The notes under the pieces were generated by a model. The model did no database searches. It saw nothing but the letters and a program-made list of their open reading frames with translations, and was not told the DNA's origin. DNA of 64,000 nucleotides from the NCBI RefSeq assembly GCF_000807275.1, contig NZ_CP009056.1:2109192-2173191 (forward strand). The letters run 5' to 3'. The translations under genes were made by a program, and so were the position numbers. Within the stretch, counting starts at the first letter, position 1. Every line of letters starts with the position of its first letter. Shown here piece by piece: positions 56,333-64,000 of this stretch. This stretch comes from Frischella perrara (GTDB lineage Bacteria > Pseudomonadota > Gammaproteobacteria > Enterobacterales > Orbaceae).

Positions 56333-58333
56333 ATGAAAAGAAAACTTATATATTTGTGTGTATTAGGTTTGTTATATAATGAGGAATTACTGGCAGAACA
56401 AATATCTAAACAAAACGATCGAGAAAATGACTTTGATACTATTATTGTAACTGCAAGTAAACAATCTAATAATGCAGCCTCTTCATTGAATGTATCAACT
56501 CAGACTATTTCCAAGACTAAACTCGAAGCCGCGGGGGTAGATGATACTAAAAAACTCTCTCGGGTATTACCCGGCTTGAATATACAAAATAGTGGTAATT
56601 TGCTCTATCCTGCGATATCGCTAAGAGGTATCTCTTCTGCTCAGGATTTTTATACACCGGCAATCACATTTTATGTTGATGGCGTACCACAATTGTCGAC
56701 TACTTTAATCCAGTCTTTGATCGATGTAGATCATATCTCCATGATAAAAGGTCCACAAGCCACTCTTTATGGTCGCAGCGCACAAGGGGGTATAGTTAAT
56801 ATTACCACTGCAAAGCCTAATAACCTATTTCGTGGTTACATTTATGGTGGTATTGCTAGCCGAAATGGTTACCAGAGCCATTTTAATCTCAGTGGTCCAT
56901 TGGTAGAGGATGTATTTTATGGAAGTGTCACATTGTTGCGCCAATCACAACCAGGTGCATTCAATAACCCATCCACTGGTTCGAAAAGATTGGGGGGCTC
57001 CGATGAAAATACGGGTAATATTAAATTAAGGTTGGCACCGATAACCGCACCTTGGGAAATCAATTTTAGTGCAACTGAAGATAGCACTCACTCAACTCAG
57101 GATACGTATTTAGACTATAGAAATACACGCAGTCGTAAACTATTAACGTCTCCGGGTAGTTTAGATCCACGTATGCATCGTCATACACATAGTCAAACTC
57201 TAAGTGGAAGTTATGATTTCGGCGATTGGTTACTGACGGCTAATAGTGCCTGGCAACGACTGAAATATGAGCGTCGTTTTCCTTATGGTCCTTTCTCAGC
57301 ACAATCCTCAGAGCATTGGAATCAAAATACACAGGAAATTCGCGCGGCAACACAAGGCGATAACCGCTTATGGGATGGTGTATTGGGGTTATACCGACTG
57401 GATATTGATCAAAGTCGCAAATCCAGTTCAACAAATTCTTCCGTCTCCTCGCAATCATTAGCCACTTATATAGATGGAACTTTGCATGTTTCCCAATTTG
57501 ATCTAGGAGCAGGTTTACGCGCTTCTCATGATAAAGCGAAGACGCATTTTGGTAAAAATAACGTTTGGTCCGCTGGGAATAATAGCGATAATCAAGTATT
57601 GGGTCAGTTTTCAGTGGGCTACCTTCTAACACCGGAATGGCGTATCTATACGCGCGTCGCACAAGGATATAAGTCTGCCGGCTTTACTATCACGCCACAA
57701 ACTGGTTCTCAAGCAAAGCCTTTTGTTGCTGAAAAATCGATTAACTATGAGATTGGATCACACTATGAAATAGATGATTTCCAACTTCAAAGTGCCATCT
57801 ACTATACCCATACTAAGGATATGCAGCTTTACTCTGGTCCGATGGGTTTTCAAACATTAAAAAATGCGGGTAGTGCAAATGCCTTTGGTATTGAAGCTGA
57901 TGCAAAATGGTTTTTTACAACCGGATGGGTTGCAACACTAAATGGCAATCTCGCCCACTCTAAGTTTGCCAGTAATGTGACTGCTGATGATTATGCTAAT
58001 AATCGAGTTCCTTTTATTCCTAAATTTGGCGCTGGGTTTAGTGTAGATGGCATGGTTGCAACGTCAATAGGCGCGATAATGCCTAGAATAGCTATGAATG
58101 TGACAGGCCCTCTTTACTTTGATGGAAGTAATCAACTACGTCAAGGTGGTTATACTACAACTGATATTAGTCTGGGTTGGCAAACCAGTGAACGAATTAC
58201 GGTGTCCGGTTATATCAACAATATTTTTGATAAACGATACCGCACATATGGTTACGCTCGTGGTAATAGTGCTTTTGCTCAATTCAACGAAGGATTAACT
58301 GCAGGCGTTAACATAAAAGTTGACTTATTTTAA
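56333..58333 (+). CDS. fyuA: FyuA-like TonB-dependent siderophore receptor
   Basis: A 666-residue outer-membrane receptor that follows yersiniabactin receptor FyuA along its length. A signal peptide (about 1-21) leads to a TonB box DTIIVTASKQ, then the plug (SRVLPGLNIQNSG, LYPAISLRGISSAQDFY, VDGVPQLSTTLIQSL, GPQATLYGRSAQGGI) and a 22-strand barrel ending in KVDLF with C-terminal Phe. It imports a ferric siderophore using TonB energy. It heads an operon with the ABC pair 29 bases downstream. The receptor is intact although the siderophore genes behind it are not. Confidence 0.93.
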   Translation: MKRKLIYLCVLGLLYNEELLAEQISKQNDRENDFDTIIVTASKQSNNAASSLNVSTQTISKTKLEAAGVDDTKKLSRVLPGLNIQNSGNLLYPAISLRGISSAQDFYTPAITFYVDGVPQLSTTLIQSLIDVDHISMIKGPQATLYGRSAQGGIVNITTAKPNNLFRGYIYGGIASRNGYQSHFNLSGPLVEDVFYGSVTLLRQSQPGAFNNPSTGSKRLGGSDENTGNIKLRLAPITAPWEINFSATEDSTHSTQDTYLDYRNTRSRKLLTSPGSLDPRMHRHTHSQTLSGSYDFGDWLLTANSAWQRLKYERRFPYGPFSAQSSEHWNQNTQEIRAATQGDNRLWDGVLGLYRLDIDQSRKSSSTNSSVSSQSLATYIDGTLHVSQFDLGAGLRASHDKAKTHFGKNNVWSAGNNSDNQVLGQFSVGYLLTPEWRIYTRVAQGYKSAGFTITPQTGSQAKPFVAEKSINYEIGSHYEIDDFQLQSAIYYTHTKDMQLYSGPMGFQTLKNAGSANAFGIEADAKWFFTTGWVATLNGNLAHSKFASNVTADDYANNRVPFIPKFGAGFSVDGMVATSIGAIMPRIAMNVTGPLYFDGSNQLRQGGYTTTDISLGWQTSERITVSGYINNIFDKRYRTYGYARGNSAFAQFNEGLTAGVNIKVDLF

Positions 58334-58362
58334 GTTTAGCTTAGATAAGTTCGAGGAAGGTT

Positions 58363-60117
58363 ATGAACATTTCTGAACCACTTCGTTTTATTCTATTAGT
58401 AAAGTTAATGGGTAAGGCTTTTTGGATATCAATACTAACAGCAATCATCTCAACCATTATGACGCTAGTACCCATTTGGATACTTTACCTCATGGTAGAA
58501 GAACTGACTGTTGCCACATTGTCTCTTGAACTTATCTATTCATGCTTGGCAGTGGCATTCATTGCCATGTTGCTTCGCTGGGGATTAATTGTGATTAGCC
58601 ATGTTAGTGCTCATCATGGCGCATTAAAGCTAGCGTATCATTTAAAGTTGCATTTAACCCAAAAGCTAGGATTAGCTCCCTTATCGTTTTTCAGCGCTCA
58701 TACAGCAAGTGATTTACGTAAAGTAATCAATGATGATATCGCCGCATTAGAAGGTTTTCTGGCTCATTTTTTACCTGATGTGGCTTCAGCTCTTACTCTA
58801 CCGATCGTCGGATTATCATTGTTACTTTATGTCGATGCGCCGATGGCGTTTATTGCGATCTTATTATTGCCAGTGGCGATTTGGTGTCAGTGGTTATCTA
58901 TGCGACGTAGTGCTGAACAAGCACGTCAGTGGGGAGAATTACAGATCAATATAGCCCAAAAGGTAAGTGAATATATCCGAGGTATTGCAGTGATTAAAAG
59001 CTTTGGATTGAGATCTGATTCGTTTCGTCAACTCAGTCAGACAATTCGTGATGTAGCTCCTTGGGTAGAAAACTATTGTAAAAAGAATATGTTTGGCTGG
59101 AATTGTTTCAATTGTTTACTTTCAAGCAATTTAGTTTTAGTGGCTCCTATTGGAGCTTGGCGCTGTTATCAAGGTGATTTAGCGCCAGTTGATTGGCTAT
59201 TGTGTTTATTAGTCGCCCCTGTGATACTTCAGCCCTTTTTACGCCTTGTATTTGCATTAACGGAGCAAGCCCAACGACAAGGTTCGTTAGATCGTCTTAA
59301 CCAGATAGTTAATGCCTCACAGATAACGGTACCTCATGTGATTGATAAAGCGAGTTTACCAACGGGAAACCTTGTGCTGTCGTTCTCTCACGTTTCTTAC
59401 CATTACGATCATCAAAAGTCAGGCCTTCAAGAAGTAACCTTTAATACTTTGCCACATGGATTAACAGCTATTGTTGGACCCAGTGGCGCGGGGAAAACAA
59501 CGATTGCACGTTTAGCAACACGATTACTGGATTGTGACCAAGGTGAAGTCACCTTGGGAGGGCTCAATATCCAACATTGGCCTTTAGAAGAGTTGTTCAA
59601 ACAGATATCAATGGTATCTCAGAATGTATACCTTTTTAATGGTACAGTTATGGAAAATTTATTACTCGGCCGACCGGATGCCAATATTGAGCAGGTTATT
59701 GCAGCAACACAGGCAGCCTGTGCTCATGAATTTATTCTCTCTCTACCACAAGGATATGACACCCAAATTGGTGAAAATGGCGCTCGCTTATCGGGAGGCG
59801 AACGCCAACGTCTTTCCATTGCTAGAACATTATTAAGAGATGCCCCTCTTTTAATTCTGGATGAAGCAACGGCTTATGCAGATAGTGAGAACGAGTGGCT
59901 TATTCAGCAAGCTATCTCCAGTCTTTGTAATGGCCGAAGTGTCCTAATGATTGCACATCGCCTCAAAACGATTATTCATGCAGATCAAATAATCGTTGTC
60001 GATCAAGGAAAAGTGGTAGGTCAAGGACGCCACGACGAATTGCTTTTGAATTGTCCCTGTTATTGTCAACTCTGGCAAGATGCCGGATTGGGTGGAGAGA
60101 AAATAGATGATCATTAA
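58363..60117 (+). CDS. ybtP: ABC transporter, YbtP-like (fused permease-ATPase)
   Basis: A 584-residue half-transporter: about six membrane helices (1-310) and an ATPase with Walker A VGPSGAGKTTIARLATRL, signature LSGGERQRLSIARTLL and Walker B LLILDEATAYADSE. In Yersinia YbtP and YbtQ form an importer-like heterodimer that brings the ferric siderophore into the cytosol despite an exporter fold. It overlaps ybtQ by 11 bases, a sign of coupled synthesis. Confidence 0.88.
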   Translation: MNISEPLRFILLVKLMGKAFWISILTAIISTIMTLVPIWILYLMVEELTVATLSLELIYSCLAVAFIAMLLRWGLIVISHVSAHHGALKLAYHLKLHLTQKLGLAPLSFFSAHTASDLRKVINDDIAALEGFLAHFLPDVASALTLPIVGLSLLLYVDAPMAFIAILLLPVAIWCQWLSMRRSAEQARQWGELQINIAQKVSEYIRGIAVIKSFGLRSDSFRQLSQTIRDVAPWVENYCKKNMFGWNCFNCLLSSNLVLVAPIGAWRCYQGDLAPVDWLLCLLVAPVILQPFLRLVFALTEQAQRQGSLDRLNQIVNASQITVPHVIDKASLPTGNLVLSFSHVSYHYDHQKSGLQEVTFNTLPHGLTAIVGPSGAGKTTIARLATRLLDCDQGEVTLGGLNIQHWPLEELFKQISMVSQNVYLFNGTVMENLLLGRPDANIEQVIAATQAACAHEFILSLPQGYDTQIGENGARLSGGERQRLSIARTLLRDAPLLILDEATAYADSENEWLIQQAISSLCNGRSVLMIAHRLKTIIHADQIIVVDQGKVVGQGRHDELLLNCPCYCQLWQDAGLGGEKIDDH

Positions 60118-61873
60118 ACTTATTCGTGACGGTTATCGGTTGGCGGGTTATCAAGATCCTCGGTTAACAAAAGGATTATCTCTGGCGGCACTTGATGGTT
60201 GCTTATTGACAGTAAGTTATTACATTGTTGCACAACTTATCGTGTCCATTTTCAATACAACTATTTCGTTACAGATGATCCTACTAAGCGCGGTCGGTTT
60301 ATTGTCTTGCTTGCTGGGGCGAATTTATTTAAGTAATTTGGCATTAAGCTACGTTTTTGGTGGTACTTATGCCATGATGGCTGAAGCTAGAATTCAAGTG
60401 ATTAACCATCTACATGCTTTACCACTAGGTTGGTTTTCAGCAAAACGAACAGGTGATTTAAGTGTTCGTTTAACATCCGATCTTGAACTAATTGAAGGGC
60501 TGTGGACGCATTTTTTAGCTATCTTTACTAGCACAATCGTCTCAATGTTATTAATATTGGCACTTCTATGCTGGATTGATATTTTTTTAGCTTTGCTGGT
60601 CATTATATCCATTCCTTTTTCCTTTTGGGTTATGACATTAACTCAGCGTGTCATCAATCGTTATGATGAGAAAATGTTGGATACTGCCAGTGATGCACAA
60701 GCAGAGATATATGATTATATACAGGGTATTAGCGTTATTCGTGGCTTTGGCCAATTTGGTACAGCCTGGAAGCGCCTTTCTAATAAGTTGTTTCAACAAT
60801 ATCAAGCACATCTGCTGCTGGAAACTAAACCCGCTGCGTTAGTCGCGCTGTTTGGTTTTGTCAGTGAGTTCAGTTTTATATTATTACTTGTATCAGGCGG
60901 ATATCTATTGTTTCAGGAACGTTTAGATATTCAGCACTTTATCTTGCTCAATTTTTTCTCACTCATTGTCTATCGTCAATTACAAACACTTGGCGATGGG
61001 TTAATAAAACTTCGATTTAGCTCACGTGCTATGGAACGTATCAAAGAACTAATGAGTGAAACACCGGTTGCCACATATAATGATGGAAACACCTCTATCA
61101 TTCCTAGCTCCAATGAAATTACGGTGCAACAGGTCAGTTTTACCTATCCTGAGCAATCCTGTCCGGCCTTACAAAATATTCACTGCCACATTCAGAGTAA
61201 TGCAATAACGGCTATTGTTGGTCCAAGTGGTTCAGGTAAAAGTACTTTGTTGCAACTGATTGGTCAAATGTGGATACCAGACTCCGGTCAGATTCTTTGG
61301 GGTGAACATGATACTAAGATAATTTCTAGTGAGATCTTACATTGCAATATTGCTATGGTATTTCAAGATGTGGTTTTGTTTTCTGCATCAGTATTTGACA
61401 ACATTTTGATGGGTAATCAGACCGCAACAACTGAGGAAGTGATTCAGACCGCTAAATTAGCTCAAGCTGATGAATTTATTCAACAGTTGCCCGACGGTTA
61501 TCAAACAATTCTTGGTGATAACGGTTACTCATTATCAGGAGGAGAACGTCAACGACTTTCAATTGCCAGAGCATTATTAAAAAAAGCCCCTATCATTTTA
61601 TTGGATGAAGCAACTGCCAGTGTTGATGCGTCCACAGAACTGGCAATACATCGCGTATTAGAAAATTTATCTCAGCATTGTACTGTTGTGATTGTTGCTC
61701 ATCGTTTAAACACAATACAAAGGGCACAGAAAATACTGGTTATGGACGCGGGATGTCTGGTGGAACAAGGGGATCATGACACCCTGCTTCGCCAAAATGG
61801 TCTTTACGCTCAATTGTGGCAGCGTCAACAGCAATCGCTCTCATGGCAGCTTACCCCATCACACGAGGAATGA
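60107..61873 (+). CDS. ybtQ: ABC transporter, YbtQ-like (fused permease-ATPase)
   Basis: A 588-residue partner of the preceding gene: six membrane helices then an ATPase with VGPSGSGKSTLLQLIGQM, LSGGERQRLSIARALL and IILLDEATASVDAS. The pair YbtP/YbtQ is needed for iron release or import of the yersiniabactin complex. It is followed 8 bases later by the broken aryl-AMP ligase gene, so the operon once continued into biosynthesis. Confidence 0.88.
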   Translation: MIIKLIRDGYRLAGYQDPRLTKGLSLAALDGCLLTVSYYIVAQLIVSIFNTTISLQMILLSAVGLLSCLLGRIYLSNLALSYVFGGTYAMMAEARIQVINHLHALPLGWFSAKRTGDLSVRLTSDLELIEGLWTHFLAIFTSTIVSMLLILALLCWIDIFLALLVIISIPFSFWVMTLTQRVINRYDEKMLDTASDAQAEIYDYIQGISVIRGFGQFGTAWKRLSNKLFQQYQAHLLLETKPAALVALFGFVSEFSFILLLVSGGYLLFQERLDIQHFILLNFFSLIVYRQLQTLGDGLIKLRFSSRAMERIKELMSETPVATYNDGNTSIIPSSNEITVQQVSFTYPEQSCPALQNIHCHIQSNAITAIVGPSGSGKSTLLQLIGQMWIPDSGQILWGEHDTKIISSEILHCNIAMVFQDVVLFSASVFDNILMGNQTATTEEVIQTAKLAQADEFIQQLPDGYQTILGDNGYSLSGGERQRLSIARALLKKAPIILLDEATASVDASTELAIHRVLENLSQHCTVVIVAHRLNTIQRAQKILVMDAGCLVEQGDHDTLLRQNGLYAQLWQRQQQSLSWQLTPSHEE

Positions 61874-61880
61874 TAACGCG

Positions 61881-62986
61881 ATGACTACTTCAACACAGAC
61901 AAAATTAAACGATTTTACACAATGTGATGTGTTATATCAGGCGGTACGACGGGAGCGCCAAAATTAATTCCCCGAACACATACTGATTATGCTTATTTTT
62001 CGATGACCGCTGCAACAGTATGCCGGTTAAATGAAGACAGTGTGTATCTCGCCGTATTACCGGCTTCACATAATTTTACATTAGGTTGTCCGGGGATATT
62101 AGGGACGTTTTCTGTTGGTGGTTGTGTCGTATAAGCCGAAACGCCGAATAGCGTGCTCTGTTTTGATCTGATTGAAAAACATCAAGTAACTATCACATCC
62201 TTAGTTCCTGCCATTGTTAGCTTTTGGTTAATTGAGCTTTCTTACCACCCCCATCATTTTACTTCTCTTTCAGTCCTTCAGATTGGTGGAGCAAGGCTAA
62301 ATCCCTTAGTTGCAGAGCAAATTCCAAGAGCATTTAATTGTAAATTACAGCAGGTGTTTGGTATGGCGGAAGGCTTAGTTTGCCTCACATCACTTGATGA
62401 TACTGATGAGGTGATTTATCAATCACAAGGTTATCCCTTATCTATACATGATGAAATTAAGATCGTTGATCCTCAAGGACAAAATGTAGCAATGGGAGAA
62501 ATTGGAGAATTGTTAGTCAGAGGTCCTTATACCATTAGACAATATTATCAGGCGCCAGAGCATACACTGCATAGTTTTACCGAGGATGGTTATTACTGTT
62601 CCGGTGATTTAGTCCGATTAACACCACAGGGCTATCTGGTGGTAGAGGGACGAATAAAAGAGCAAATCAATCGTGCTGGTGAAAAAATTGCTACAGCGGA
62701 AATTGAAGATATCTTATGCAAGGTTCCTCATGTTCATGATGCCGCATTACTGGCTCTTCCTGATGACATATTAGGAGAGCAAAGCTGCGCGATGTTAATC
62801 GCTGATCAAAGATTAACTTTGGCAGAACTGCATCAACATTTTAAATTGCAAGGTATTGCACGATACAAATGGCCAGACCGGGTTGAATATATTGCACAAT
62901 TTCCACTTACGAAAATTGGTAAAGTGGATAAGCAACAACTGGTTCGTATGGTTCTGTGTGATAGAGACACTAATGATAAAGTGTGA
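61881..62986 (+). pseudogene. Aryl-AMP ligase (EntE/YbtE-type) with deletion and stop
   Basis: The product would activate 2,3-dihydroxybenzoate or salicylate for siderophore assembly. Twenty N-terminal codons ([20 protein letters not shown]) join out of frame to [20 protein letters not shown], so about 170 codons are deleted. A TAA at 62132-62134 then interrupts the frame, which continues LIEKHQVTITSLVPAIVSFW, QQVFGMAEGLVCLTSLDD, YYCSGDLVRL and ends with the Lys-containing GKVDKQQL. Motifs of both EntE and YbtE are present, so the acid cannot be fixed, but a nearby isochorismatase stump favours dihydroxybenzoate. Confidence 0.9.
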
Positions 62987-63078
62987 TTTTAACTTAAATG
63001 ACATAACTGTATATTCAACTTATGTTATGAAGGCTGAAAAGCATGGCTATTACTATGCTTTTTTATTCTAGATGAGAT

Positions 63079-63325
63079 ATCTGTAAAACATATTCTGAGT
63101 TTTTGGCCGGACGAAATTGTGCTCAAAGAGCCCTAAATATGGCAGGGTATTCTCACCCTCACCGTTTCAACATTGGTTTTTATCTATTGCCTGAATGAGT
63201 GGCCGGCAGGTTGAATTGACTCGATCAGTCATAGCTATGATCGAGTTATTACCGTTGTAGCAGAAAATACACATTATCAAAGTCTGGGTATTGAAAAAAT
63301 AGTCTCTCTGTCGCTCGGAAGGTGA
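63079..63325 (+). pseudogene. Remnant of an EntD-type phosphopantetheinyl transferase
   Basis: The frame reads ICKTYSEFLAGRNCAQRALN then AGYSHPHRFNIGFYLLPE, a one-base shift, WPAG, a TGA, and SISHSYDRVITVVAENTHYQ, SLGIEKI and a stop. The pattern EFLAGR-x-CA-x-x-AL, WPAG, SI-S-HS-Y and SLGIE-E is the EntD/Sfp fold; the catalytic ending is missing. This enzyme would have put the pantetheine arm on the siderophore carrier protein. Confidence 0.75.
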
Positions 63326-63467
63326 TTGTGAATAGGCTGTCACGATCCGCAGTGCCATTATTAATAATAATTATTTTCAGATCTTTGCCTGTGCCAGTAT
63401 TGTAGAAGGTTTTCAACCTGAAAATGAGTGGAATAAAACCCAAATCAAACGCATTTACGCTCAATAA
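63315..63467 (+). pseudogene. C-terminal remnant of an isochorismate synthase
   Basis: The frame reads SEGDCE, a TAG, AVTIRSAIINNNYFQIFACA, then SIVEGFQPENEWNKTQIKRI and a TAA. The end of EntC and related chorismate-binding enzymes has V-T-I-R-x-A, then an F-A-G-x-G-I-V turn and E-W-x-E-T; here the turn is FACASIV. Only the last 50 codons survive. The gene would convert chorismate to isochorismate. Confidence 0.7.
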
Positions 63468-63501
63468 GTAACATATCAACTTATTTATAAGGAGACATAA
63501 A

Positions 63502-63633
63502 ATAACAATTCCAACGCTACACTCATATTCTTTGCCAACTGATAAACAATTGTCAATTAATAAAGCAAATTGGTATTTTAAGCCAAAAAAAGCCCCATGA
63601 CTTATCCAAAATATGCAAATCTATTTTGTTAAT
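63502..63633 (+). pseudogene. N-terminal remnant of an EntB-type isochorismatase
   Basis: Behind a good AAGGAG site the start codon is ATA instead of ATG, followed by TIPTLHSYSLPTDKQLSINK, ANWYFKPKKAP, an in-frame TGA and LIQNMQIYFVN. EntB begins MAIPKLQAYALPE and continues to a QRAALLIHDMQDYF stretch, which this mirrors position for position. It is cut off at the convergent AraC gene. It is destroyed three ways: start codon, stop and truncation. Confidence 0.82.
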
Positions 63634-64000
63634 TTACTATTAATATGATTATCATTTCGGATAGTAGTATTAGTAAAGTTTCGCCATGAAAGACGGTTTA
63701 TCATGGCTTTTTGGTAGTTTCCCGGCGTTACCCCGAAATTTCGTCGGAAAATAGAAATAAACCCACTAATATTGTCGTAACCTAAATATAAAGATATTTC
63801 TGTGATTGGTTTTCCAGCAGCAAGTAATTCTAACGCTTTTAACATGCGTAGTTTCTGACGCCATTGTGTGAAATTAAACCCAGTTTCATTTGTAAATCGA
63901 CGTGTTAGTGAGCGTCGGGAAATGCCCGCCCAAACGCCCCAGTCATTGATTTTTCTATTATCACTAGGATTATCAGACAAAGCTAAAGCGATTTTTAACA
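63621..64000 (-). CDS. AraC-family regulator, N-terminus outside window
   Basis: The visible 125 residues are an AraC C-terminal domain: NDWGVWAGISRRSLTRRFTN, QWRQKLRMLKALELLAAGKP, ITEISLYLGYDNISGFISIF and RRNFGVTPGNYQKA. An in-frame open path (LKIALALSDNPSD) runs to the window edge, so the gene is partial rather than a separate HTH protein. Subfamily and target are unknown. Its 3' end overlaps the isochorismatase stump. Confidence 0.88.
   Translation of the reverse strand, partial: LKIALALSDNPSDNRKINDWGVWAGISRRSLTRRFTNETGFNFTQWRQKLRMLKALELLAAGKPITEISLYLGYDNISGFISIFRRNFGVTPGNYQKAMINRLSWRNFTNTTIRNDNHINSKLTK

Noticed and set aside
57240-57662. 140-codon minus-strand frame inside fyuA
   Set aside because: Antisense shadow of a strongly supported receptor gene, without ribosome-binding site or similarity.
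63249-63479. 76-codon minus-strand frame
   Set aside because: The plus strand of the same stretch carries recognisable siderophore gene remnants, so this is a shadow.

Overview
The window is AT-rich bacterial DNA that looks like the chromosome of a gammaproteobacterium. Housekeeping genes (murA, the mla operon with ibaG, pepN, pncB, asnS, prc-proQ, rsgA, orn, waaA-hemH) read like AT-rich homologues of the Enterobacterales versions. Gene content, base composition and the mix of enteric and Pasteurellaceae-like order suggest the Orbaceae (Gilliamella and relatives, insect-gut bacteria). That placement is inference; no rRNA is present to settle it.

Layout. 1-4.2 kb: the end of a surface-polysaccharide locus (two glycosyltransferases, a Wzy-type polymerase, a Wzx-type flippase, and a 29-codon remnant of another glycosyltransferase). 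4.2-21.2 kb: core genes: murA, a yjiX-yjiA pair inserted between murA and ibaG, mlaBCDEF, a rhodanese, pepN, pncB, asnS, a porin, mgsA, mdtH broken by one stop codon, yafJ, gmhA. 21.5-31.8 kb: a decayed prophage lying against a tRNA-Ser gene. It keeps part of a tail module, a 30-codon remnant of its integrase, and at its far end three tandem copies of an unrecognised gene, each preceded by the 3' end of the tail-tip gene. The tail-tip protein carries an inserted von Willebrand A domain. 32-41 kb: core genes prc, proQ, hdeD, rsgA, orn, waaA, hemH, plus a divergent Mu-type repressor/Ner-like pair standing alone.

41.2-46.9 kb: an accessory sugar cluster made of a GntR/UTRA regulator, a DeoC-like aldolase, a complete mannose-family PTS (IIA, IIB, IIC, IID) and an M20 amidohydrolase. 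The same palindrome lies upstream of the regulator and between deoC and the PTS. 47-52 kb: a polymorphic toxin (nuclease tip) with a YezG-like immunity gene, followed by a displaced duplicate toxin tip with its own immunity gene. 52.6-53.6 kb: a flavodoxin-fold oxidoreductase divergent from an HxlR regulator.

53.9-64 kb: an iron-acquisition island of higher GC than its surroundings: an MFS siderophore transporter, a YbtA-type regulator, a FyuA-like receptor and a YbtP/YbtQ ABC pair, with identical Fur boxes at two promoters. Downstream lies a graveyard of aryl-siderophore biosynthesis genes: an aryl-AMP ligase with a deletion and stop, then short remnants of an EntD-type phosphopantetheinyl transferase, an isochorismate synthase and an EntB-type isochorismatase. 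The uptake half is intact and the biosynthetic half is destroyed, which suggests a lineage that turned from siderophore producer to siderophore thief.
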